From Paenibacillus curdlanolyticus YK9 (GTDB taxonomy: Bacteria > Bacillota > Bacilli > Paenibacillales > Paenibacillaceae): a stretch of 64,000 nt of DNA. A program made the position numbers and the translations under genes. The notes beneath the pieces were generated by a model. The model saw nothing but the letters and a program-made list of their open reading frames with translations. It did not search any database and had not been told where the DNA came from. Below are positions 1-8,671 of this stretch, one piece after another; within the stretch, counting starts at the first letter, position 1; each line of letters starts with the position of its first letter. The DNA is taken from contig NZ_AEDD01000013.1 of NCBI RefSeq assembly GCF_000179615.1, positions 1 through 64,000 of the forward strand, in the 5' to 3' direction.

Positions 1-1
1 T

Positions 2-382
2 CACGCCCGAGATTTGGATGTCAAACGATTCAAAGACTTATGCTGGCGGCATTGTTTATTAGCGCTGGATGACTGGATTTTCTTGCCGATCGCCTACCTC
101 TCGATCAAAGATGAGCCCCAGCGCTGTCAGCAGCTCGTGCTCTCGTTCATCGGCAAATTCATTTCGAAGGAACTGCCTTCCGAATGGTCCTGGTTGGAGG
201 CAGAAGCGGTCCGCTTTGCTCGGCGCCTGCTTCGTCCGTTCGCCCCATCTGAGCTTGCAGGCCATTTGCGTATTACGGACCGCCATGCACGGAGGCTGCT
301 GCACAAACTTGTTCATCTGGGCGTATTGATTGCGACGAGCGGGAAAACGAGGTATCGCCTTTACCGTTTGCGTCTGGATTAG
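2..382 (+). CDS. 3' end of an unrecognised protein with a winged-helix-like C-terminus (partial)
   Basis: The reading frame is already open at the left edge of the window, so this is the 3' part of a longer gene; an internal TTG at 14 is not a convincing start. About 126 residues are visible. The first half is rich in hydrophobic and aromatic residues (LALDDWIFLPIAYLSIKDE). The last 45 residues read SELAGHLRITDRHARRLLHKL followed by a short strand-like segment VLIATSGKTRYRLYRL, which has the helix-turn-helix plus wing pattern of a small DNA-binding domain. I do not recognise the family and assign no function. The stop codon TAG lies at 380-382, directly followed by repeat-family sequence. Confidence 0.5.
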   Translation, partial: HARDLDVKRFKDLCWRHCLLALDDWIFLPIAYLSIKDEPQRCQQLVLSFIGKFISKELPSEWSWLEAEAVRFARRLLRPFAPSELAGHLRITDRHARRLLHKLVHLGVLIATSGKTRYRLYRLRLD

Positions 383-384
383 CT

Positions 385-427
385 GCAACGGCGCGTTTCG
401 CGGGAAATAGAGCTCTGCGGTCCGTTA
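385..427. repeat. Half copy (outer right arm only) of the 183-bp intergenic element
   Basis: This stretch ends in the arm GCGGTCCGTTA and carries upstream of it GGCGCGTTTCGCGGG. The same two blocks in the same order form the outer right arm and spacer of the full element at 501-683 (GGCGCGTTTCGCGGG near 645-660, GGAGTCCGTTA ending at 683). It is therefore a partial, diverged duplicate of one quarter of that element. Confidence 0.6.
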
Positions 428-500
428 GAAATGCGACTACTGGCTTTCCCCAGTTGTCGGGCGGTATCTATTCAATCAATCCGAGCATGGACGGGGATTC

Positions 501-683
501 TAACGGACCGAGGAGGCCTTATTCGGCTCAAATCGGGCACTTTTTTGCTGTAACGGACTCAGGAGACCTTATTGGGCCAAAATTGCCCCTTCGCAGCCCA
601 GAATGTGCTAAATAAAGGCTGTGAGGTCCGTTACAGTTGCAATCGGCGCGTTTCGCGGGGGTTAGCGGCTCTGGAGTCCGTTA
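501..683. repeat. Full copy A of the 183-bp symmetric intergenic element
   Basis: Four arms are visible: direct arms start at 501 (TAACGGACCGAGGAGGCCTT) and 551 (TAACGGACTCAGGAGACCTT); inverted arms end at 633 (GCTGTGAGGTCCGTTA) and 683 (GGCTCTGGAGTCCGTTA). Offsets are 50, 83 and 50 bp and the centre of both arm pairs falls at 592. It lies between the 3' ends of two convergent genes. Three more copies with identical geometry occur in the window. Function unknown. Confidence 0.85.
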
Positions 684-700
684 GAACGTTCTAATGTTAG

Positions 701-731
701 AAAACCGCCTCCCCCGAAGGGAGAGGCGGTT
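701..731 (-). terminator. Probable terminator of the alpha-glucosidase gene
   Basis: Inverted repeat AACCGCCTC (703-711) and GAGGCGGTT (723-731), with a four-T run on the minus strand after the stem. It lies about 170 bases past the stop of the minus-strand alpha-glucosidase. The T-tract is short, so efficiency is uncertain. The stretch 732-902 contains a smaller hairpin (GATACGG 775-781 with CCGTATC 795-801) and no supportable gene. Confidence 0.5.
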
Positions 732-902
732 CAAAGAGATCACACATGTGCGGTACTTTGCCACATTGTCCCACGATACGGTAGGGATGCCTTTCCGTAT
801 CATACTCTCGCATTACGTCGTACAACACTGCCATGCACAGCCGTACTCTGTCATGCAACCGTGCGTGCCAAGCGAGACATCCATACTACCCCGCCGCTGC
901 TA

Positions 903-2591
903 CTACATCAAATAAACGCGCGCCTCATATGGCCTTAGCGTACAATGCTCCAGCGCATTCGCACTCGCATTCGCATCCGCATCCGAGCCCTCGACCGGGT
1001 AGTTATGCAGCGCAAGCCGCACATTGCCGTCGACTACTCCAGCAGGAAGATGCAGCTCCGCGGCATGCGGCGAGAAGTTGCATATGACCAACGCCTTGCC
1101 GCCCTCGCCGGAGCGCGTATAAGCGAAAATCTGCTCATGCTCTGCCAGCAGCAGCTCATACGTGCCATAGACAAACAACGAATGCTCCTTGCGCAGGCGC
1201 GCCATCGCTTTATAGAAGTTCAGAACAGAATCCGGGTCCGCCAGCTCGCGCTCCACGTTAATGTTACTGTAGTTCGGGTTAACGCCCATCCAAGGCGTTC
1301 CTGTCGTAAACCCGGCGTTCGGCGCGTCGGACCATTGCATCGGCGTTCGCGAATTGTCGCGGCCGCGGTTCCAAATGATTTCCATCACTTCTTCATGCGG
1401 ACGCCCATTCTCGGTTTCAATGCGATAGTAGTTTTTCATGCCGACATCGTCGTAATCGTCGATGGACTCGAATCGAACGTTCGTCATGCCCAGCTCTTGA
1501 CCTTGATAAATGTACGGCGTGCCCTGCATGAAGAAGTAGCACACGCCCAGCATTTTGGCGCTCTGCACCCGATATTCGCGATCGTTGCCCCATGTGGATA
1601 CCGAACGAGCCTGATCATGATTCTCGAAGAATAAAGCGTTCCAGCCGCGATTCTCAAGCCCCTTCTGCCATTTGGTAAGCGTATGCTTGAGTGCAGGCAC
1701 ATCTACCGAGCTGTCGGCACCTCTATCCCAAAGCCCCAGATGCTCAAACTGGAAAATCATATTAAACTTGCCGTTTTCCTCGCCTACCCAATCGTCAGCC
1801 TGCTCGATGCTAACGCCGTTCGCTTCGCCAACGGTCATGATGTTGTACTTGTCGAAGGTGCGTTCCTTCAGCTCCTTCAAATGCGTCTGAATGCCTTCGC
1901 GATTCATATGGCCATCGAACGATGACACATACTCCCGGCCATCCGGGTTCGGCATATCCGGCAAGCCCGGCAGCTTTTTGATATGACTGATCGCATCCAC
2001 GCGGAAGCCGTCGATCCCTTTGTCCAGCCACCAATTGACCGTGTCGTACAACGCTTCGCGCACCTCAGCATTTTCCCAGTTCAAATCCGGCTGCTTCACC
2101 GAGAAAATATGCAAGTAATATTGCCCCGTCCGATCGTCAAATTCCCAAGCCGAGCCGCTGAATATGCTCTCCCAATTGTTCGGCTCTCTGCCATCTCGGC
2201 CATCCCGCCAAATGTACCAATCTCGCTTCGGACTATCGACAGAGGACCGGGATTCAATAAACCACGGATGCTCGTCGCTCGTATGGTTAATGACTAGATC
2301 GAGAATGAGCTTCATGCCTCGCGCATGGGTCTCCTTCAACAACTCGTCAAAGTCCGCCATCGTGCCGAACTCATCCATAATGTCTTGATAATCGGAAATA
2401 TCATAGCCGTTATCGTCATTCGGCGATTTGAAAAACGGGCATATCCACAGCACGTCAACGCCAAGCTCCTTCAAATAATCCAGCTTCGCGATAATGCCCT
2501 GCAAATCCCCGATGCCGTCTCCGTTGCTATCCATGAAGCTTCGTGGATAAATCTGATAGACCACAGCTTCCTTCCACCACACCTGATTCAT
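903..2591 (-). CDS. malL: GH13 alpha-glucosidase (oligo-1,6-glucosidase/maltase family)
   Basis: Cytoplasmic exo-acting GH13 enzyme that releases glucose from the non-reducing end of short alpha-glucosides. The 562-residue product starts MNQVWWKEAVVYQIYPRSF, typical of this subfamily, and has no signal peptide. The nucleophile is D199 in GFRVDAI, the acid/base E256 in VGEAN, and the third acid D326 in FFENHDQ. The residue after the nucleophile is Ala200. In this family Val there favours alpha-1,6 substrates, while Ala or Thr is associated with alpha-1,4 substrates, so a maltase-like preference is inferred. The ATG at 2591 is preferred over one six codons upstream because GGAGG sits nine bases before it. 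The 3' end carries a hexanucleotide repeat coding an Asp/Ala/Asn-rich tail. Trehalose-6-phosphate hydrolase is a less likely alternative. Confidence 0.85.
   Translation of the reverse strand: MNQVWWKEAVVYQIYPRSFMDSNGDGIGDLQGIIAKLDYLKELGVDVLWICPFFKSPNDDNGYDISDYQDIMDEFGTMADFDELLKETHARGMKLILDLVINHTSDEHPWFIESRSSVDSPKRDWYIWRDGRDGREPNNWESIFSGSAWEFDDRTGQYYLHIFSVKQPDLNWENAEVREALYDTVNWWLDKGIDGFRVDAISHIKKLPGLPDMPNPDGREYVSSFDGHMNREGIQTHLKELKERTFDKYNIMTVGEANGVSIEQADDWVGEENGKFNMIFQFEHLGLWDRGADSSVDVPALKHTLTKWQKGLENRGWNALFFENHDQARSVSTWGNDREYRVQSAKMLGVCYFFMQGTPYIYQGQELGMTNVRFESIDDYDDVGMKNYYRIETENGRPHEEVMEIIWNRGRDNSRTPMQWSDAPNAGFTTGTPWMGVNPNYSNINVERELADPDSVLNFYKAMARLRKEHSLFVYGTYELLLAEHEQIFAYTRSGEGGKALVICNFSPHAAELHLPAGVVDGNVRLALHNYPVEGSDADANASANALEHCTLRPYEARVYLM
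955..984. repeat. Hexanucleotide tandem tract inside the alpha-glucosidase 3' end
   Basis: Five consecutive 6-base units on the plus strand: GCATTC, GCACTC, GCATTC, GCATCC, GCATCC. They encode the alternating Asp/Ala/Asn/Ser tail of the alpha-glucosidase. Unit loss or gain would keep the frame. Confidence 0.7.
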
Positions 2592-2671
2592 TATGCTTCC
2601 GCCTCCCATTGCTAATCCATGCCTACTTCAACAATTTCCCACAATTGTCCGCTCTCCATACCTTTTCTATA

Positions 2672-2698
2672 TAAAAAAACCCTTGATGCTCAAGGGTT
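2672..2698 (-). terminator. Rho-independent terminator downstream of the DUF1304 gene
   Basis: Perfect nine-base stem AACCCTTGA (2678-2686) with TCAAGGGTT (2690-2698), a three-base loop, and a run of seven T on the minus strand. It separates the DUF1304 gene from the alpha-glucosidase, which therefore needs its own promoter between about 2592 and 2671. Confidence 0.9.
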
Positions 2699-2745
2699 CC
2701 TCTCGTCTATTTCCACAATATTCGTTTAGCGGCCCGTTCGTTCCG

Positions 2746-3102
2746 CTACAGCCACAGAACCAGCGCCAAAGCAATCAATGCAGGAAGCCCCTGAACGAGA
2801 AGGATCGAACGTTTCGCGCTAAAGCCCCCATATAGAGCCGCAATGAGCACACACGTTAGGAAAAAGATTTCGACTTCCTTTCCCGTCGCCGCATTCGGAT
2901 GAATGAGCCCCCACACGAGCCCTGCGGCAAGAAATCCATTATATAGCCCTTGATTCGCCGCCAACGGCTTCGTGATCTCGGCTTGCTCGATGCTCGTCCC
3001 GAAAGCCTTCCGAGCGCGCGGTGTCGTCCATAGAAACATCTCCAATATTAAAATATAAACATGCTCAACTGCCACTAGCCCTACGAAAAATTGTGCTAAC
3101 AT
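2746..3102 (-). CDS. DUF1304-family membrane protein
   Basis: A 118-residue protein with four hydrophobic segments: residues about 1-24, 50-68, 76-96 and 100-118. The opening VGLVAVEHVYILILEMFLW, the middle NQGLYNGFLAAGLVWG and the pair of C-terminal helices match the pattern I know for DUF1304, small integral membrane proteins without an established function. The start has a good ribosome site, AAGGAG eight bases before ATG. It follows the tyrS remnant by 31 bases on the same strand and is closed by a strong terminator. Confidence 0.75.
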   Translation of the reverse strand: MLAQFFVGLVAVEHVYILILEMFLWTTPRARKAFGTSIEQAEITKPLAANQGLYNGFLAAGLVWGLIHPNAATGKEVEIFFLTCVLIAALYGGFSAKRSILLVQGLPALIALALVLWL

Positions 3103-3133
3103 ATCCGTTCTCCTTCTCTTGGCCTCTACCGCT

Positions 3134-4063
3134 TCATCCCATCACGATTTTGGCGAATTTTCTTTTTCCTGCCTGAACAATGTCACCGCTTTGAATGACG
3201 ACGCTCTCGTTAGGGTCAAGAAGCTTAACCTCATTGATTTTTACCGCTCCTTGCGCAACACTGCGCCTCGCTTCGCTAGTGGAAGCTGCGAATCCGAGTG
3301 TTACCAAAAGCTTGCTGATCGAAATGCGCCCCTCCTCCAGCAGCTCTCCCCCCACATGCGCTTCGTCGATTTGATCAGGAAGCGCTCGCTTCTGGAATAC
3401 AAGGTTAAAATGCTGCTCCGCTTGTTCAGCAGCCTGCTCCCCATGATACATGCGAACCAGATGCTTGGCGAGCTGAACCTTAACATCGCGCGGATGAACG
3501 TCTCCTGCTTGCAAGTCTTGCTTCAGCTGTTGAAGCTCCTCAATGGTAATGCTCGTGCTCAGCTCATAATATTTTAGCATCAGCTCGTCCGGAATCGACA
3601 TCGTCTTCCCGAATATTTCATTCGGTTCTTCATTAATCCCGATGTAGTTGCCTAAGCTTTTGCTCATTTTCTGAACGCCGTCCAGCCCTTCCAGCAAAGG
3701 CATCAGAATAGCGACTTGACCGTCTTTGGAACCAAATGCGCCTTGCAGCGTTCTGCCCATCAAAATATTAAAGGTTTGATCCGTACCGCCAATCTCTATA
3801 TCGCTCTCCAGCGAAACCGAATCATATGCCTGCATAAGCGGATAGAAAAACTCATGTATGTGGATAGGCTGACTGTTTCCATATCGCTTGGCAAAATCAT
3901 CGCGTTCAAGCATGCGGGCAACCGTAAGCTTCGATGCTAGCTCCAATACATCTTGGAAATTCATTGTTTCGAGCCATGCCGAGTTAAAATGAAACTTGGT
4001 CTTCTGCGGGTCAAGAATCTTATACAGCTGCTGCTCGTAGGTTGCCGCATTTCGTCTGACATC
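3134..4063 (-). pseudogene. tyrS: 5'-truncated tyrosyl-tRNA synthetase remnant
   Basis: The frame is open from 4063 to the stop at 3134 (about 309 codons) and matches a TyrS from [18 protein letters not shown] onward. The tyrosine pocket [10 protein letters not shown], the ATP-site motif KMSKS and the C-terminal S4 RNA-binding domain ([13 protein letters not shown] onward) are intact. The first ~90 residues, with the HxGH nucleotide-binding motif and the start codon, are absent: an in-frame TAG lies at 4064-4066 and upstream is the terminator of cysI, then cysI itself. The first in-frame ATG (3964) has no ribosome site. No T-box leader, usual for Bacillales tyrS, is visible. The remaining part could not catalyse tyrosine activation. 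A functional copy must exist elsewhere. The homology breaks right at the cysI terminator, which suggests a deletion or recombination joint. Confidence 0.85.
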
Positions 4064-4085
4064 CTAAGCTCAGCTGATCCAAAAT

Positions 4086-4122
4086 CAAAAGGCGGCGCCG
4101 AGGATCAACCTCTGCACCGCCT
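4086..4122 (-). terminator. Terminator of the cysJI operon
   Basis: On the minus strand a long imperfect stem (AGGCGGTGCAGAGG paired with CCTCGGCGCCGCCT) is followed by TTTTGATTTT. It sits 20 bases past the cysI stop, and the tyrS remnant begins immediately beyond it. Confidence 0.85.
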
Positions 4123-4140
4123 ATCTATTTCAGTCCACAA

Positions 4141-5874
4141 TTAATCGTGGAAGTTCATGCCGTTCGTTACCGCTTGAACGTAGCCCGTGCGAACAACGAA
4201 GTCGCCAAAATGCTCGCCTTTGTTGCGCTCAGCAGCGTAACGGTTGATGATCGGCTGAAGCGTACCGATAATTTCATCTTCTCCAATGTTTTCACGGTAC
4301 AGCTTGCTCAGGCGGTCGCCGGAGAAGCCTGCGCCCATGTACATGTTGTACTTGCCTGGCGATTTGCCGATGAACGCGATTTCGCCCAGTGCTGGACGCG
4401 CGCAGCCGTTCGGGCAGCCTGTCATGCGGATGTTGATTTCTTCATCGCGCAAGCCAGCTTGCTCTAGGATCGGCTCCAGCTTCTCGATCAGCGTCGGCAG
4501 GTAACGCTCAGCCTCAGCCATTGCAAGACCGCAAGTTGGCAGGGCTACGCAGGACAGCGCGCTGCGGCGCAGCGCCGAATATTGCGTGCCTTCCGCAATG
4601 CCGTACTCGTTCAGAAGCGCGACGATTTTCGTTTTCTTCTGTGCGGTTACGTTCGCAATGACCAAGTTTTGGTTAGCTGTCAGGCGGAAATCGCCTGTGT
4701 GGATTTTCGCGATTTCACGAAGCGCCGTTCTCAGCTTGTACCCTTCGATGTCTGCGATACGTCCGCTCTGGATGTACAAGGTAAGATTCCATTTGCCGTC
4801 TTTGCCTTTGATCCAGCCATAACGGTCGCCCGTATGCTCGAACTTGAATTCGCGAGCCGGCTGAAGCTCCCATCCCAAACGGTCTTGCAGCTCATCGACG
4901 AACCAATCCAAGCCGTGGCGGTCAACGGTATATTTGAAACGTGCGTATTTACGTACGGAACGATTGCCATAATCGCGTTGAATCATAACGGTTTTCTCTG
5001 CCACGTCCAGCACTTGGTCAGGCGTGATGAAGCCGATAACGCGAGCAAGCTGCGGATACGTTGCCGTATCGCCGTGCGTCATGCCCATGCCGCCGCCAAC
5101 GCTAACGTTGAAACCGACAAGCTTGTCGTTTTCTACAACAGCGATGTAGCCAAGATCCTGCGAGTACACGTCAACGTCATTGGACGGCGGTACTGCGATA
5201 CCGATCTTGAATTTACGCGGCAGGTAAACAGGGCCATAGATTGGCTCGACTTCTGCCGTCTCGCCATTTTGCTCCAGGCTGTCTACAACCTTCTCGCCGT
5301 CGAGCCAAATCTCATGGTAAGCAGGCGTTTTCGGCGCAAGATGCGACGTCAGCTGCTGCGACCAGTAGAATACTTCGCTATGCACTTCCGACTGGTATGG
5401 ATTCGGATTACACATGACGTTACGGCTTACGTCGCCGCAAGCTGCCAGCGTCGTTAGCAGCGCATCGTTGATTTCTTGAATCGTGCTTTTCAGATTCCAT
5501 TTCAATACGCCATGCAGCTGGAAAGCTTGACGCGTCGTCAGACGCAGCGTACCTGTACCGTATTTGTCAGCCAATTCGTCCATAACGAGCCATTGTGCAG
5601 GTGTCGATAAGCCGCCTGGCGTAACGACGCGAAGCATGAACTGGTAGTACGGCTCCAGCTTTTGCTTCTCCCGCTCGTTGCGGTAGTCGCGGTCATCCTG
5701 CATGTAGCTGCCGTGGAATTTCAGAAGGCGGTTGTCCAGCTCAGGCAGTCCGCCCGTTACGCGGTTATTCAGCGATTGCGTCATCGATCCGCGGAGATAA
5801 TTACTCTCCAGCTTGAGAAGTTCTACGTCACTCGGCGGTCCGCCGATCGGCTCGACCTTATGGTTTTTTGCCAT
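4141..5874 (-). CDS. cysI: Assimilatory sulfite reductase, hemoprotein (beta) subunit
   Basis: Catalyses the six-electron reduction of sulfite to sulfide for cysteine synthesis in the cytoplasm, taking electrons from the CysJ flavoprotein. The 577-residue product has two nitrite/sulfite-reductase ferredoxin-like and siroheme domains. The four cluster ligands are visible as CVALPTC (Cys442, Cys448) and CPNGC (Cys487, Cys491), which bind the 4Fe-4S cluster coupled to siroheme. Siroheme-binding basic residues occur in [12 protein letters not shown] and the CNPNP segment. The start at 5874 (MAKNHKVEP) is chosen because AAAGGAG precedes it, although the spacing of about 12 bases is long; an ATG nine codons upstream lacks a ribosome site. 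It follows cysJ by 85 bases on the same strand, forming the operon cysJ-cysI. Confidence 0.95.
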   Translation of the reverse strand: MAKNHKVEPIGGPPSDVELLKLESNYLRGSMTQSLNNRVTGGLPELDNRLLKFHGSYMQDDRDYRNEREKQKLEPYYQFMLRVVTPGGLSTPAQWLVMDELADKYGTGTLRLTTRQAFQLHGVLKWNLKSTIQEINDALLTTLAACGDVSRNVMCNPNPYQSEVHSEVFYWSQQLTSHLAPKTPAYHEIWLDGEKVVDSLEQNGETAEVEPIYGPVYLPRKFKIGIAVPPSNDVDVYSQDLGYIAVVENDKLVGFNVSVGGGMGMTHGDTATYPQLARVIGFITPDQVLDVAEKTVMIQRDYGNRSVRKYARFKYTVDRHGLDWFVDELQDRLGWELQPAREFKFEHTGDRYGWIKGKDGKWNLTLYIQSGRIADIEGYKLRTALREIAKIHTGDFRLTANQNLVIANVTAQKKTKIVALLNEYGIAEGTQYSALRRSALSCVALPTCGLAMAEAERYLPTLIEKLEPILEQAGLRDEEINIRMTGCPNGCARPALGEIAFIGKSPGKYNMYMGAGFSGDRLSKLYRENIGEDEIIGTLQPIINRYAAERNKGEHFGDFVVRTGYVQAVTNGMNFHD

Positions 5875-5959
5875 GATTGTTATTAGCTCCTTTGCCCGCA
5901 TCCGTCGGATGGGTTCATGCTTATTGCATCTATGTCACGATACGCTTCCGAACAAGCGC

Positions 5960-7819
5960 TTAATATACGTCGCGTTGGTAACGTCCTTGATCCTGCAGCT
6001 CCGACACGTATGCCGCTGCCGCTTCAGGCGATTTGCCGCCATATTGGCCGATAATCGAGAGCAGCGCTGCATGGACGTCATGCGCCATATGCTTCTCGTC
6101 TCCGCAAACATATACATGCGCGCCGTTTTGCAGCCATTTGTACAGCTCTTCGCCATTTTCAAGCATCCGCTGCTGAACGTATACTTTCTCTTTCGAGTCG
6201 CGCGAGAATGCTACGTCCAGATTCGTCAGCACGCCGTCCTTCAGCATGCGCTGCCAGTCGGTTTGGTACAGGAAGTCCGTTACGAAATGGCGGTCGCCGT
6301 AGAACAGCCACGTTTGGCCGCCTGCGCCCAGCTCTTCGCGCTCTTCAAGGAATGCACGGAACGGCGCTACGCCTGTGCCCGGCCCAACCATGATCACCGG
6401 CGTATCCGGATTAACTGGCAGCTTGAAGTTCGGGTTCTGCTGGATGAAAATCGGCAGCTTGTCGCCCGCTTCAAGACGCTCGGATGCGAACACCGAGCAA
6501 ACGCCTTTGCGCTCGCGGCCATGCGCTTCGTACTCCACTTTGCGGATCGTCAGATGCACTTCCTCCGGATGGGAGTTGATGCTGCTCGCGATCGAATACA
6601 GGCGCGGCGGGAGCTTGCGAAGCAGTGTCGCTACGTCAGCCGCTGCAAGCGTCCAAGGACCGTGGTCGCGAAGCAGATCAAGCAGATCGCGGCCAGTCGT
6701 GTAGGCTTTCAGCTCTTCTTTATTTTCTGGCTTCACCAGGTCTGCCAGCTTGCTGCTGCCCGAGAAGGCAACCGCTTTTTCCAGCAGGGGCTTAGTCAAT
6801 ACCGTAATTTCAAAGTGGTGCAAAAGCGCCGTGCGCAGCGAAGACGTCTCGCCTGCTTTGCCTGTTACTACTGCATCCTCCGAATTCCACTTCAGCTCCG
6901 CGATGATCGCATCAACCAAAGCCGGATCATTCGTCGGGTATACGCCAACTGCATCGCCAGGCGCATACGTCAGGCCGGAGCCTTCGAGCGAAAGCTCAAC
7001 GTGGCGCGTCTCGCGGTCCGAGCCTCTGCCGTTCAGGTTCAAGTTGTCGAGCACTTCCGCCATGAACGGGTTGTTGCGGGAATATTCGGATTCCGTTGCT
7101 GCTGCAGACGCGGAAACAGCTGCGCCTGCCGTGCTTTGAACTGCTGCTGCAGGAGCCGCAGTTACGGCACTCGTTACAGCTGCGAGCCAGCCAGCTGCCG
7201 AATCTTCGAAGTCTACGTCGCAATCGACGCGGTCAACGATCCGCTGTGCGCCAAGCTCTGCGAGCTTCGCGTCGAAATCTTGGCCTGTTTTGCAGAAAAA
7301 TTCATACGACGTGTCACCCAGTGCAAGCACGGAGAATTTCACTTCGTCCAGCTTCGGCGCACGCTTGCTGTGCAAGAACTCATGGAACGACATCGCGTTA
7401 TCCGGCGGATCTCCCTCGCCGTGCGTGCTTGCCACGATGAAGAGATATCCCGCTTTTTTCAAATTGTTCGTTTTGTACTTATTCATCGCCGACAGCGTAA
7501 CCTCGAAGCCCTCGCCCTTCAGCTTCTCTGCCAGACGTCCTGCCAATCGCTGCGAATTGCCCGTCTGCGATCCGAACAAAATCGTCGCTTCGCGTGGACC
7601 TTGCGGCACAGCCGGCGCTGCTGGCGCCTCCGCAATCGCGCTTGCCGCCGCTACCGATGCTGCTGCGCTTACGTCCCCTGCGCGATAAAAGGCTAAATAG
7701 CCGCCTAACCAATTAATTTGAGCTTCCGTCAACGTCGGGAGCAGCTTGTTGAGTACTTCTGCTTGCTCGCTCGTAAACGGACTATTCGTCACTTGAAGTT
7801 GCAACTCCATCCACCTCAC
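5960..7819 (-). CDS. cysJ: Assimilatory sulfite reductase (NADPH), flavoprotein (alpha) subunit
   Basis: Carries electrons from NADPH through FAD and FMN to CysI. Domains in order: an N-terminal linker, a flavodoxin-like FMN domain starting at ATILFGSQTGNSQ (about residues 80-220) with the STHGEGDPPD loop, an FAD-binding domain with RLYSIASS and GVCSVF, and an NADP-binding domain with MVGPGTGVAPFRAF and VYVCGDEKHM, ending in the family-typical QRDVY. An Ala-rich linker joins the FMN and FAD parts. The start is uncertain: GTG at 7819 or ATG at 7810; GAGGTGG lies between them and is very close to the ATG. The 190 bases upstream (7820-8010) are AT-rich and should hold the operon promoter, but I cannot pick a clear one. 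Confidence 0.95.
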   Translation of the reverse strand: MRWMELQLQVTNSPFTSEQAEVLNKLLPTLTEAQINWLGGYLAFYRAGDVSAAASVAAASAIAEAPAAPAVPQGPREATILFGSQTGNSQRLAGRLAEKLKGEGFEVTLSAMNKYKTNNLKKAGYLFIVASTHGEGDPPDNAMSFHEFLHSKRAPKLDEVKFSVLALGDTSYEFFCKTGQDFDAKLAELGAQRIVDRVDCDVDFEDSAAGWLAAVTSAVTAAPAAAVQSTAGAAVSASAAATESEYSRNNPFMAEVLDNLNLNGRGSDRETRHVELSLEGSGLTYAPGDAVGVYPTNDPALVDAIIAELKWNSEDAVVTGKAGETSSLRTALLHHFEITVLTKPLLEKAVAFSGSSKLADLVKPENKEELKAYTTGRDLLDLLRDHGPWTLAAADVATLLRKLPPRLYSIASSINSHPEEVHLTIRKVEYEAHGRERKGVCSVFASERLEAGDKLPIFIQQNPNFKLPVNPDTPVIMVGPGTGVAPFRAFLEEREELGAGGQTWLFYGDRHFVTDFLYQTDWQRMLKDGVLTNLDVAFSRDSKEKVYVQQRMLENGEELYKWLQNGAHVYVCGDEKHMAHDVHAALLSIIGQYGGKSPEAAAAYVSELQDQGRYQRDVY

Positions 7820-8010
7820 ATCATTCTCTGAAAATTCAAAATTCCGACCATGTTACTAAGTTTTAACCTGTGTTAATACTACCGCAGACTACGATTTGGT
7901 TCAATGATTTCGTCGACATTTGTCTATAAGATATTCTGTAGTATTTATTATTTTTAGTTATAAAGGCAGTGGCTAGTCAAATAATGGGGAAATGCGGTGT
8001 CGAAAACGTG

Positions 8011-8038
8011 AAAAAAGCCACTTTGGATGAAGTGGCTT
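8011..8038 (-). terminator. Terminator of the three-gene hypothetical cluster
   Basis: Perfect stem AAGCCACTT (8015-8023) with AAGTGGCTT (8030-8038), followed by six T on the minus strand, immediately after the stop of the gene ending at 8042. Confidence 0.9.
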
Positions 8039-8041
8039 GGG

Positions 8042-8671
8042 TTAGTTATGGTTGAAGGAGCCCAAGTAGTCCTGATCGACAACTAGTACACCTCTGTTGT
8101 GTAGCTTTGAAACGTAGTTAGCAGGAAGCGAGCTTTTCATTTTATTAAACAATTCCCGTCCCATCATACAAAAAGGCTCTATCGATGGTTGGGCTCCTTT
8201 GTTAAGCTTCCTTAGTCGGACCGGTTCCCCTAGTTCAAGATAGGTCTGAACAACACTTGCTGGTTGGGAAGTCCATAGATCAACGGAAAGATTAATAAAA
8301 GGCTGTAATTTAGACAAATCAAATCTTAATGGAGGATAAGCTAACAGCACATCATCCTCAGAGGTAATGAAATGTAATGTAATTTCATTAGCACCATACA
8401 TCCAAAACAAGCGAAGTTCGTGATGCATAGCTGAATCTAACAATAATTGTTTATAATCATGTGTATAATGTTGGTCATAACCTAGTATGAATTTTTTAGA
8501 CAGTAATCTATCATTCCACTTCACGATTTCCTCAAACGAATCATGCTCGGCATGCCAATATCCCGATTTAAAAGGAAAGTACTTAAAAATAATCGTATAA
8601 ATATCTTCTACGAATGTAGGAGAATAAGAAGAATAAGGAAATGAGAAGTGAATGCTATAATAGGGGGGCAT
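8042..8671 (-). CDS. Hypothetical protein, third gene of an AT-rich cluster
   Basis: A 209-residue soluble-looking protein rich in aromatic residues (Tyr, Phe, Trp), with no signal peptide or membrane segment. I do not recognise a family. Its ATG directly follows the TGA of the upstream gene (TGAATG), with a GGGAG ribosome site inside the preceding coding sequence, so the two are translationally coupled. Its base composition is clearly more AT-rich than the cysJI and nan genes on either side. A possible role as part of an immunity or small accessory module is only a guess from its size, composition and clustering. Confidence 0.65.
   Translation of the reverse strand: MPPYYSIHFSFPYSSYSPTFVEDIYTIIFKYFPFKSGYWHAEHDSFEEIVKWNDRLLSKKFILGYDQHYTHDYKQLLLDSAMHHELRLFWMYGANEITLHFITSEDDVLLAYPPLRFDLSKLQPFINLSVDLWTSQPASVVQTYLELGEPVRLRKLNKGAQPSIEPFCMMGRELFNKMKSSLPANYVSKLHNRGVLVVDQDYLGSFNHN

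Noticed and set aside
694-915. Short plus-strand frames between element A and the alpha-glucosidase stop
   Set aside because: They start inside a terminator hairpin and show no protein-like composition or ribosome site.
4582-5457. Plus-strand open frame of 291 codons opposite cysI
   Set aside because: Antisense to the conserved siroheme and cluster-binding regions of cysI; no ribosome site.
5813-7696. Long plus-strand open frame (627 codons) opposite cysJ and cysI
   Set aside because: It is antisense to two clearly identified genes, rich in Arg, Cys and His in shadow-frame style, and has no ribosome site.
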